From the NCBI RefSeq assembly GCF_014385085.1, contig NZ_JACRTD010000007.1, positions 62,001 through 126,000 of the forward strand: a stretch of 64,000 bases of DNA. Reading direction: 5' to 3'. This document shows, one piece after another, positions 25,923-32,268 of this stretch. This DNA comes from Youxingia wuxianensis (lineage in GTDB: Bacteria > Bacillota > Clostridia > Oscillospirales > Ruminococcaceae). The notes beneath the pieces were generated by a model, which did no database searches, was not told the origin of the DNA, and worked only from the letters and a program-made list of their open reading frames with translations. The stretch's first letter is position 1. Every line of letters starts with the position of its first letter. The translations under genes and the position numbers were made by a program.

Positions 25923-26058
25923 AATCGTCCCGCTTTTCCTCGGATGCCTCCCGGCAGGCTTCGGCCTTTCCGGCCTCGTTCATACAAAATACTGTGTCAC
26001 ACATCCCGCAGCAAAGGCCGCAGCCAATGCAGGTATCCTGCTCTACGAATGCCTTCAT
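25789..26058 (-). pseudogene. Ferredoxin truncated at recombinase junction (chimeric reading frame)
   Basis: Starts MKAFVEQDTCIGCGLCCGMC, then DTVFCMNEAGKAEACREASE, as in single-cluster [4Fe-4S] ferredoxins, from ATG 26058 with GGAGG upstream. Homology stops at about residue 46 (EEKRDDC, near 25921); the last 40 or so codons are antisense to the recombinase fragment. The C-terminal cysteine (GCPVxAI region) that completes the cluster in this family is missing. It is the third gene of a minus-strand group with a cupin and a dicluster Fe-S protein. A functional product is doubtful. Confidence 0.75.
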
Positions 26059-26079
26059 ATTTGATGGCTCCTCCCTTAT

Positions 26080-26412
26080 TTAGAACACAACAACCAGCAG
26101 CATCTTGAACGCTTCTTCTCCGTATACAGCATGGGGATGTCCGGCGGGCATAACAATAGCTTCCCCTTCATGCAGAAGGTATTCGACGCCGTCGATGGTG
26201 ATCTTTCCCACACCCTCCAGGCAGGTGACAAAGGCGTCGCCGCCGGATTCGTGGGTACTGATCTCCTCTCCCTTGGCAAAAGAGAATAGGGTGATACTCA
26301 GAGCCTCGTTCTGTGCCAGCGTCTTGCTGACTATCTGGCCTTCCTGACAGGTGATCTGATCCTTCAAAACTAAAACCTCGGCCTGGTTGATATTTTTCAT
26401 TTTCACACTCAT
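26080..26412 (-). CDS. Cupin domain protein
   Basis: 110-aa single-domain cupin. The start at 26412 follows AAGGAGGATCC. Motif 1 (ALSITLFSFAKGEEISTHES, then GGDAFVTCLEG) and motif 2 (LHEGEAIVMPAGHPHAVYG) give the beta-barrel with potential metal ligands His in ISTHE, Glu and His in HPHAV. Lies between the dicluster Fe-S gene and the truncated ferredoxin on the same strand. In anaerobes such cupins often accompany Fe-S proteins under Crp/Fnr control; the substrate is unknown. Confidence 0.85.
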   Translation of the reverse strand: MSVKMKNINQAEVLVLKDQITCQEGQIVSKTLAQNEALSITLFSFAKGEEISTHESGGDAFVTCLEGVGKITIDGVEYLLHEGEAIVMPAGHPHAVYGEEAFKMLLVVVF

Positions 26413-26495
26413 AATGGATCCTCCTTGTCCGTATCAAACAGCTTTCGTGCGATCTGATCTCAATCGTTTATGTGCATCCGTCCTGCGTTGGACGT

Positions 26496-27191
26496 TCAGT
26501 CCACGATCTTTCCATCCACAGAAACGGTCACTACCTGCCAGGGAATAAACTTGCCGCTCTCTTGCAGCGCTTTTTTGGCGGCAAGTTCCAGTCCACCACA
26601 GCAGGGGACCTCCATGCGCACAATGGTAACACTATGGATATCGTTGTTCCGGATGATCTCGGTCAGTTTTTCACTGTAGTCGATACTGTCCAGCTTGGGA
26701 CATCCGATCAGAGTGATTTTGCCGCGCATGAACTCCTGATGCAGGTTGGCATAGGCAAAAGCAGTGCAGTCTGCGGCAATGAGCAGCTTGGCTCCGTCGA
26801 AATAGGGGGCGTTTACCGGAACCAGCTTGATCTGGCAGGGCCACTGACCAAGCTGAGATGGTCCAGAGCTTTGCGTCGGCGTCTGTGCTGCATCACGCTG
26901 GCTGAGCTGTCTCATCCGGCTGCCGGGACAGCCAGTGTGTGCCAGCCTCTGCGTATTCTTCTGATTTTCCAAAACCGCCTGTTCATCGTAGGCCGCCGCC
27001 TCACGCTCCACAAAGGTGATGGCGCCGGTCGGGCATGTGGGCAGGCAATCGCCAAGGCCGTCGCAGTAGTCATCCCGAAGCAGTTTTGCTTTCCCGTCCA
27101 CCATACCAATAGCGCCCTCATGACAGGCCGCGGCACAAGCGCCGCAGCCATTACACTTTTCTTCATTGATCTCAATAATTCTGCGAATCAT
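26496..27191 (-). CDS. 4Fe-4S dicluster protein with C-terminal domain
   Basis: 231 aa. The N-terminal 65 residues form a two-cluster ferredoxin domain: CNGCGACAAACHEGAIGMVD (the usual CP replaced by CH) and CDGLGDCLPTCPTGAITFVE. A linker to about residue 110 is followed by a domain with KLVPVNAPYFDGAKLLIAAD, IGCPKLDSIDY and VPCCGGLELAAKKAL, whose cysteines could bind another centre. This architecture is common in anaerobes beside Crp-type regulators and hybrid-cluster proteins, but no hcp gene is present here. It is divergent from the Crp/Fnr gene. Role: electron carrier, probably in a stress or nitrogen-oxide response (inference). Confidence 0.85.
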   Translation of the reverse strand: MIRRIIEINEEKCNGCGACAAACHEGAIGMVDGKAKLLRDDYCDGLGDCLPTCPTGAITFVEREAAAYDEQAVLENQKNTQRLAHTGCPGSRMRQLSQRDAAQTPTQSSGPSQLGQWPCQIKLVPVNAPYFDGAKLLIAADCTAFAYANLHQEFMRGKITLIGCPKLDSIDYSEKLTEIIRNNDIHSVTIVRMEVPCCGGLELAAKKALQESGKFIPWQVVTVSVDGKIVD

Positions 27192-27218
27192 AGTCCATCC
27201 TCCTTAAAACTAACATGC

Positions 27219-27247
27219 TTGACGTTATGTCTGCATTTTACTATAAT
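27219..27247 (+). promoter_or_regulatory. Promoter of Crp/Fnr-family gene
   Basis: TTGACG (27219-27224), 17-bp spacer, TATAAT (27242-27247) in the divergent region. Confidence 0.85.
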
Positions 27248-27261
27248 GATTTAAAAAAAGA

Positions 27262-27277
27262 TGTTGGAATTCCAACA
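27262..27277. promoter_or_regulatory. Perfect 16-bp palindromic operator
   Basis: TGTTGGAATTCCAACA, perfectly symmetric, placed just after the predicted start point (about 27254) of the Crp/Fnr-family gene and in the divergent promoter region of the Fe-S/cupin genes. Size and dyad symmetry fit a Crp/Fnr dimer site, so self-regulation and control of the divergent operon are likely. The half-site TGTTGGAA is not the E. coli Fnr or Crp half-site. Confidence 0.7.
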
Positions 27278-27289
27278 CAAGAGGGCTTT

Positions 27290-27967
27290 ATGAAAAATTA
27301 TTTTTCTATTCTATCTCAATGCGCTCTGTTTCAGGGCATTAGTCAGGAGGAATTGCAAGAAATGATGGGATGCCTCGGTGCAAAATTGATATCGCTTGCC
27401 AAAGGCTCCCCTGTCTTTTTAGAGGGAGACCCTGCGCAGTTTGTGGGTATTGTTCTCTCCGGCGGCGTACAGGTGGTTCGTGATGACTACTATGGGAACA
27501 GGAGCGTCTTATCCATTCTGCAGCCCGGAGATTCTTTTGGAGAGGCCTTTTCCTGTGCCGGATTGGAGAATATGCCAGTCAGTGTGCTCGCCGTCAAGGA
27601 CAGTGAGGTGCTTCTTCTAAACTGCCAGCGGGTACTGACCCTGTGCTCTCATACCTGCCATTTTCACAGTCTGTTGATCCAAAATATACTGCAGGGATTG
27701 GCTCAAAAAAATTTAGCGTTCACGCAGAAAATACGGTATATGTCTCAAAAGACCACAAGGGATAAGCTGCTGACTTACCTTTTGGATCAGGCGAAACAGC
27801 AAGGAAGCGCAGAATTTGTCATCCCCTGTGACCGGCAAACTTTGGCGGATTATCTGGGAGTTGAACGTACCGCTATGTCGGCGGAGCTGAGCAAATTGAA
27901 AAAGTCCGGGCAGCTTGACACCAAGGGATCTTGGTTCCGTCTCTCCCTAATCAATCGAGACAATTGA
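27290..27967 (+). CDS. Crp/Fnr family transcriptional regulator
   Basis: 225 aa; start MKNYFSIL at 27290 with AGAGGG upstream. Residues about 15-120 form the cyclic-nucleotide-binding-like domain (GSPVFLEGDPAQFVGIVLSG, then LQPGDSFGEAFSCAG). A long C-helix precedes the HTH domain (TRDKLLTYLLDQAKQQ, then PCDRQTLADYLGVERTAMSA). No N-terminal Fnr cysteine cluster, so it does not carry a standard Fnr Fe-S switch. It resembles the regulators found with Fe-S/cupin/hcp genes in clostridia. The perfect palindrome in its leader is the likely binding site. Confidence 0.9.
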   Translation: MKNYFSILSQCALFQGISQEELQEMMGCLGAKLISLAKGSPVFLEGDPAQFVGIVLSGGVQVVRDDYYGNRSVLSILQPGDSFGEAFSCAGLENMPVSVLAVKDSEVLLLNCQRVLTLCSHTCHFHSLLIQNILQGLAQKNLAFTQKIRYMSQKTTRDKLLTYLLDQAKQQGSAEFVIPCDRQTLADYLGVERTAMSAELSKLKKSGQLDTKGSWFRLSLINRDN

Positions 27968-28014
27968 TAGATTGTTAGTATTATGTAATCAAAAGTAAAA
28001 CTACTCAAATGCAC

Positions 28015-28052
28015 GTCGGAGCAAGCTTTATATCGCTTGCTCCGACTTTTTT
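28015..28052 (+). terminator. Terminator after Crp/Fnr gene
   Basis: 12-bp stem GTCGGAGCAAGC/GCTTGCTCCGAC, 8-nt loop, then TTTTTT. Confidence 0.95.
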
Positions 28053-28090
28053 CAAAAGTCAGAGTGCGCTCATGCCGCTGCTCCTCCTTT

Positions 28091-28171
28091 CCGCAAAAGG
28101 CCAGGCTCGGCTCGCCTGCTCGGTTGGAAACGCCCTCGCGACGGCTCCCTGCCGCTATCAACCTTTTGCGG
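28091..28171 (+). repeat. 81-bp repeat with 10-bp terminal inverted repeats, copy 2
   Basis: Same length and orientation as 25453-25533, with CCGCAAAAGG and CCTTTTGCGG ends and about 90 percent identity. It closes the accessory patch on its right side, directly before the PerR-like gene's promoter. Confidence 0.85.
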
Positions 28172-28198
28172 GCGCGCTTTATTCATTATTGCCAGCGC

Positions 28199-28227
28199 TT
28201 GACTTTTACCAAATTTATTCTTATAAT
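28199..28227 (+). promoter_or_regulatory. Promoter of PerR-like gene
   Basis: TTGACT (28199-28204), 17-bp spacer, TATAAT (28222-28227). Confidence 0.9.
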
Positions 28228-28232
28228 AAAAA

Positions 28233-28247
28233 TTAGAATAATTCTAA
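28233..28247. promoter_or_regulatory. Per box (Fur/PerR-family operator)
   Basis: TTAGAATAATTCTAA, a perfect 7-1-7 inverted repeat, one change per arm from the PerR consensus TTATAATnATTATAA. It lies immediately downstream of the -10 element, so binding would block transcription: autoregulation by the encoded Fur-family protein. Confidence 0.85.
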
Positions 28248-28264
28248 AAATGGGTTGAAGACAT

Positions 28265-28639
28265 ATGACAAAGTACGAGAAAAAAATATATGAAATTATC
28301 GGCGCCTCCCAGGATCACCTGAATGCGGAACAGATTTTTGAAATGCTGAAGCAGGTTTATCCTACAGTGGTTTTTGCCACTGTGTATAATAATCTTAATA
28401 AATTGTGGAAGGCGGGATTGGTCCGTAAAATATCCCTGGAAGGCAAGCCGGATCGATATGACCGAATAGAGAAACATGATCATCTGTTATGTAAGCAATG
28501 CGGCAAGCTGTTGGATATCAATCTGGCTGATTTAACCGAACAGCTCCAGCAGCAGATTGATATTCCTCTTCTTTCTTATGATTTAAGGCTGATATATCTT
28601 TGCGACGATTGCCAAAGAAAAAGAAAAGGGGAAGAATAA
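28265..28639 (+). CDS. PerR-like Fur family peroxide/metal regulator
   Basis: 124-aa Fur-family repressor. Winged-helix domain: HLNAEQIFEMLKQVYPTVVF then ATVYNNLNKLWKAGLVRKI. Metal-site elements: RYDRIEKHDHLLCKQCGKLL with the structural CxxC pair, and the second CDDC near the C-terminus. The Per box in its promoter and the rubrerythrin/rubredoxin genes 200 bp downstream in the same direction favour a PerR (peroxide-sensing) role over iron uptake. Distinguishing PerR from Fur or Zur needs experiment. The ATG at 28265 lies within a weak ribosome-site context. Confidence 0.88.
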   Translation: MTKYEKKIYEIIGASQDHLNAEQIFEMLKQVYPTVVFATVYNNLNKLWKAGLVRKISLEGKPDRYDRIEKHDHLLCKQCGKLLDINLADLTEQLQQQIDIPLLSYDLRLIYLCDDCQRKRKGEE

Positions 28640-28862
28640 GTCCCGGCGCAGCGGCGCCCCATACCGTTTTTGGGTATAGTATTTCCGATGACTAAAAGAT
28701 ATTCTGAAAGAGCCGGCACGGACGGAAAACAGCGAGATATCGCATAGGTTTACGAGCGGCTTAGCCGTTCTTATTATAAGGCGGTTGAGCGGATTCTCTA
28801 TATTACAATAGGGAATATGCGGCTGCAAAAACCGTACGATTTATATGAAAGGAGGAAAACGA

Positions 28863-29501
28863 ATGGGGAAATGGATTTGCAGAATTTGCGGCTATGTCTA
28901 TGATGAAGAAAAGGAGGGAAAACCCTTTGCCGATCTGCCGGATACCTGGGTATGTCCTTTGTGCGGCGCGGACAAGGGTTCTTTTGCTCCCGAAAAAGAA
29001 GAGGCTCCCAAGCCGCCTGCGGCTTCGATCCAGATTACCGAGGAGATGAAACAGCTATCCGTAGGAGAGCTGTCTGCTTTATGCTCCAATCTGGCTCGTG
29101 GCTGTGAGAAGCAGTATAAGGATCAGGAGGCGGCGTTGTTCCGGCAGCTGGCGGATTTCTTTGATTGCGCTGTCCCTGCCGTCCCCGACGCGGATATAGC
29201 GAAATTATCCGCTTTGATTCAGGGAGATCTGGAGGAGGGTTATCCTGCTTTGCGCGGGGCCGCCCAGCAGGTTTCAGACCGGGGAACCCAGCGCATTTGC
29301 GTTTGGGGGGAGAAAGTTACCAACATACTCAATTCCCTGGTACAGCGTTATCAAAGAGAGGGCGAAGCATTCTTAGAGAACACCCAGGTCTGGGTCTGTA
29401 CTGTATGCGGGTTTGTCTATGTGGGAGACAAGTCCCCAGAGCTTTGCCCGGTTTGCAAGGTTCCCGCGTGGAAGTTTGAAAAAATAGAAGGGAGGGGCTG
29501 A
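28863..29501 (+). CDS. Tandem rubredoxin-domain protein
   Basis: 212 aa. Start [16 protein letters not shown] at 28863 after AAAGGAGG. Rubredoxin 1 (about 1-47): CRICG and CPLCG. A helical middle (about 60-165) contains [20 protein letters not shown] and a stretch like degenerate ferritin-type helices. Rubredoxin 2 (about 175-210): [20 protein letters not shown]. Two mononuclear iron centres per chain suit an electron shuttle to the rubrerythrin fusion encoded 3 bp downstream, presumably for peroxide/oxygen reduction. The upstream gap 28640-28844 holds no gene I can support. Confidence 0.87.
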   Translation: MGKWICRICGYVYDEEKEGKPFADLPDTWVCPLCGADKGSFAPEKEEAPKPPAASIQITEEMKQLSVGELSALCSNLARGCEKQYKDQEAALFRQLADFFDCAVPAVPDADIAKLSALIQGDLEEGYPALRGAAQQVSDRGTQRICVWGEKVTNILNSLVQRYQREGEAFLENTQVWVCTVCGFVYVGDKSPELCPVCKVPAWKFEKIEGRG

Positions 29502-29504
29502 GCA

Positions 29505-30683
29505 ATGAAACAGATTGCGGTAAGAAATTTACGATTGTGTACCAAGGACTGTTTGTGTCTGTATGTATGTCCAACGGGAGCTACTGACACAGAAAACAGT
29601 ATTATTGACGTAAAAAAATGTATAGGATGCGGTGTCTGTGCCGACGCCTGTCCCAGCGGCGCTATTTCCATGGTGCCCACAGAATATCCCCCTCAGCAGA
29701 AGAAAGAGGAGAATGTGGTTGCTTTGGCCAACGCGATGGCCAAGCGCAAGGCAGCGCAGGAAAAAACAGCGCGCCAACTGGCGGAAGACACAGATCAGGA
29801 CGGCTTGTACCGGCTGATGACCGCCGTGGGCAAATCCGTGCGCCTGGTTAATGAAGATCTGCTTCGGGAGGCGGGGTATATGCTTCCACAAAGCGGCAAT
29901 ACGCACCGGCTGCTGGAAGGCTGGGTCAAAAATCCGCCGTCCCCCGGCTTCCCTGTGGAGGCGGCGGAAAAACTGCTGAAACTGATCCCATGCAACGATA
30001 AAGAAGGAGACAAGAAAAATATGAGTAAATGGAAATGTAAAGTCTGCGGTTACATCTATGAAGGCGAGGAGCTGCCTGCTGATTTCACCTGCCCCATATG
30101 CCATCAGCCCGCCTCCTCTTTTGAAAAGATAGAGGAGTCGAAGAGCGGTGGAAAATACGCCGGCACCCAGACGCAAAAAAATCTGGAAGCTGCTTTCGCG
30201 GGGGAATCCCAGGCCCGAAATAAGTATACCTATTTTTCTTCCGTAGCCAAAAAAGAGGGGTATGAGCAGATCGCGGCCCTGTTCCTCAAGACCGCAGAGA
30301 ACGAGCGGGAGCATGCTAAAATGTGGTTTAAGGAGCTAAATGGGATTGGCGATACCAAAGAAAACCTGCTGCATGCCGCTGAGGGAGAGAACTACGAATG
30401 GACCGATATGTACGACGGCTTTGCCAAGACCGCGGAAGAGGAAGGCTTTCCTGAGCTGGCCGCCAAATTCCGTTTGGTGGCGGCGATTGAAAAGCACCAT
30501 GAGGAGCGTTATCGCGCCCTGCTTCACAACATCGAAATGGCGGCGGTCTTTGCTAAGAGCGAGGTCAAGGTATGGGAATGCCGTAATTGCGGCCATATTG
30601 TAGTAGGAACCGCCGCGCCCGAAGTTTGCCCGGCCTGCGCCCATCCTCAAAGCTATTTTGAGCTAAATTCTGAAAACTATTAA
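29505..30683 (+). CDS. Ferredoxin-rubredoxin-rubrerythrin-rubredoxin fusion protein
   Basis: 392 aa. Residues 1-60 are a two-[4Fe-4S] ferredoxin domain (Cys12, 16, 18, 22 and Cys39, 42, 45, 49). A helical stretch reaches about 170. A rubredoxin follows (Cys178/181 and Cys196/199), then the ferritin-like diiron domain ([48 protein letters not shown]) and a terminal rubredoxin ([16 protein letters not shown]). Rubrerythrins reduce peroxide in anaerobes; here electron input modules are on the same chain. An internal ATG at 30021 preceded by AAGAAGGAGA would yield a free rubredoxin-rubrerythrin (about 220 aa), so two products are possible. It lies 3 bp after the tandem rubredoxin gene. Confidence 0.85.
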   Translation: MKQIAVRNLRLCTKDCLCLYVCPTGATDTENSIIDVKKCIGCGVCADACPSGAISMVPTEYPPQQKKEENVVALANAMAKRKAAQEKTARQLAEDTDQDGLYRLMTAVGKSVRLVNEDLLREAGYMLPQSGNTHRLLEGWVKNPPSPGFPVEAAEKLLKLIPCNDKEGDKKNMSKWKCKVCGYIYEGEELPADFTCPICHQPASSFEKIEESKSGGKYAGTQTQKNLEAAFAGESQARNKYTYFSSVAKKEGYEQIAALFLKTAENEREHAKMWFKELNGIGDTKENLLHAAEGENYEWTDMYDGFAKTAEEEGFPELAAKFRLVAAIEKHHEERYRALLHNIEMAAVFAKSEVKVWECRNCGHIVVGTAAPEVCPACAHPQSYFELNSENY

Positions 30684-30709
30684 AAATCAGCAACCGATGT
30701 TTGAATGAA

Positions 30710-30750
30710 GCCCGGTTTTCGAACAATTTTGTTCGAAAACCGGGCTTTTT
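30710..30750 (+). terminator. Terminator after rubrerythrin operon
   Basis: Long stem GCCCGGTTTTCGAAC/GTTCGAAAACCGGGC followed by TTTTT. Confidence 0.93.
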
Positions 30751-30858
30751 CTTTTCGAAAAGTTTTGCATATTTAATTTTGGGCCATTTCCTTATCACAT
30801 TGGGAACACAAACAGGGCGTATTTTGGAAACATCACAGAAACTCTGGAGGTGAAAGGG

Positions 30859-31587
30859 ATGGCCGAATATCAAAACGTATTTGAACGTTATGAGAAAAAA
30901 TATATGTTGGATCAAGTACAATATAGCCTGTTAAGACAAGCGTTAAAGGAAAAAATGCAGGAAGATCAATACGGACTGCATACGATTGGCAACATCTATT
31001 ATGATACGGAGGATTATGAACTGATCCGAACCTCTTTGGAAAAGCCGATATATAAAGAAAAACTGCGCTTACGCAGCTACGGGACTCCCCGGAAGGACAG
31101 TGTGGTATTTGTGGAGCTGAAAAAGAAATACGCTGGGGTTGTGTATAAACGGCGCACAGGAATGGAGCTGTCTCAGGCGCAGGAGTATTTAAAAAAGGGG
31201 ATGCGCCCCGATACCCAGGAACCGCAGATTTTAAATGAGATCGACTGGTTTTTAAAACAGCACATGGTCTCTGGGAAGATTTATATTGCATATGACAGGA
31301 TAGCTCTGGCGGGAAAAGAGGACGCGTCCCTTCGCATCACCTTTGACAGAAACCTGCGGTACCGCAAGACAATGCTGGATTTGTCCCGGGGAGATTGGGG
31401 ACATGAACTGTTAGAGGAAGGGAAGATCCTAATGGAAGTTAAAATTTCTCAGGCAATGCCCTTATGGCTGAGCCGCCAGTTGAGCAAATTGGAAATTTAC
31501 CCGGTTTCTTTTTCAAAATATGGGGAGTGTTACCGTAAATATCTAAAATCCGATCTTACTGCCATAGGGGGAATTATTTGTGCTTGA
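30859..31587 (+). CDS. VTC-domain protein (polyphosphate polymerase-like)
   Basis: 242 aa; ATG 30859 preceded by CTGGAGGTG. Belongs to the VTC domain family, the tunnel-shaped CYTH-like catalytic domain of eukaryotic polyphosphate polymerase: FERYEKKYMLDQVQYSLLRQ, TIGNIYYDTEDYELI, KEKLRLRSYG, VFVELKKKYAGVVYKRRTGM, and a closing EVKISQAMPLWLSRQLS. The Arg/Lys-rich tunnel motifs are present. In bacteria these genes almost always precede a DUF4956 membrane protein and a CotH or carbohydrate-binding lipoprotein, as here. Product and substrate in bacteria are unproven. Confidence 0.88.
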   Translation: MAEYQNVFERYEKKYMLDQVQYSLLRQALKEKMQEDQYGLHTIGNIYYDTEDYELIRTSLEKPIYKEKLRLRSYGTPRKDSVVFVELKKKYAGVVYKRRTGMELSQAQEYLKKGMRPDTQEPQILNEIDWFLKQHMVSGKIYIAYDRIALAGKEDASLRITFDRNLRYRKTMLDLSRGDWGHELLEEGKILMEVKISQAMPLWLSRQLSKLEIYPVSFSKYGECYRKYLKSDLTAIGGIICA

Positions 31588-32257
31588 CATGCTTTTTGAA
31601 AGCGTTACGCAAAATGGGATTTCTGTTCAGGGAGTACTGTTTTGTACAGTCGTTTCATTAGTTTTAGGAATATGCGTAGCTTGTATTTATATGTTTCGAA
31701 ACAGCTACAGCAAGAGCTTTGTAGTTACTTTAGCTTTGCTGCCGGCCATGGTGCAGATTGTTATTATGCTTGTCAACGGCAATTTGGGCGCCGGAGTAGC
31801 AGTAATGGGAGCTTTTGGGCTGGTAAGGTTCCGTTCGGTGCCGGGGACCGCCCGGGAGATCAGCAGCATCTTTTTTGCCATGGCTATTGGCCTGGCTACA
31901 GGGATGGGATACTTAGGGTATGCTGGATTGTTTCTGATTATTGTTGGGCTTGCGACCTTGGGACTGTCCATCTCTAATTTTGGCAGGGAGAAGGTCGGAG
32001 AAAGGGAACTAAAAATTACCATTCCAGAAAACCTGGATTATGAAGGAATTTTTGACGACCTGTTTCAAAAATACACTTCCCAGGCCCAGCTTATACGGGT
32101 GCGCACCACGAATATGGGGAGCCTGTATGAATTACAATATTTGATCCATTTAAAAGGGGAGAATATCAGTAAAGAATTTTTAGATGAGCTTAGATGCCGC
32201 AATGGAAACTTGAATATTGTATGCGGGCGGGTATCCACCGCGCGGGACGAACTATGA
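31580..32257 (+). CDS. DUF4956 membrane protein
   Basis: 225 aa; GTG start at 31580 with AGGGGGAA upstream, overlapping the VTC gene by 8 bp. Four or so transmembrane helices in residues about 15-135 (VLFCTVVSLVLGICVACIYM; LALLPAMVQIVIMLV; FFAMAIGLATGMGYLGYAGL; LFLIIVGLATLGLSI), including the family's GAFGLVRFRSVPGTAREIS loop. A cytoplasmic ferredoxin-fold-like C-terminal domain follows (about 145-225). It is translationally coupled to the VTC protein and probably couples it to the membrane. Confidence 0.88.
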   Translation: MLDMLFESVTQNGISVQGVLFCTVVSLVLGICVACIYMFRNSYSKSFVVTLALLPAMVQIVIMLVNGNLGAGVAVMGAFGLVRFRSVPGTAREISSIFFAMAIGLATGMGYLGYAGLFLIIVGLATLGLSISNFGREKVGERELKITIPENLDYEGIFDDLFQKYTSQAQLIRVRTTNMGSLYELQYLIHLKGENISKEFLDELRCRNGNLNIVCGRVSTARDEL

Positions 32258-32268
32258 GGAGAATGACT

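Noticed and set aside
28640..28862. Second Per box or small gene upstream of the rubredoxin operon
   Set aside because: CTTATTATAAG is only a partial dyad with poor match to the Per consensus, and the short frame MTKRYSERAGTDGKQRDIA has no family match.
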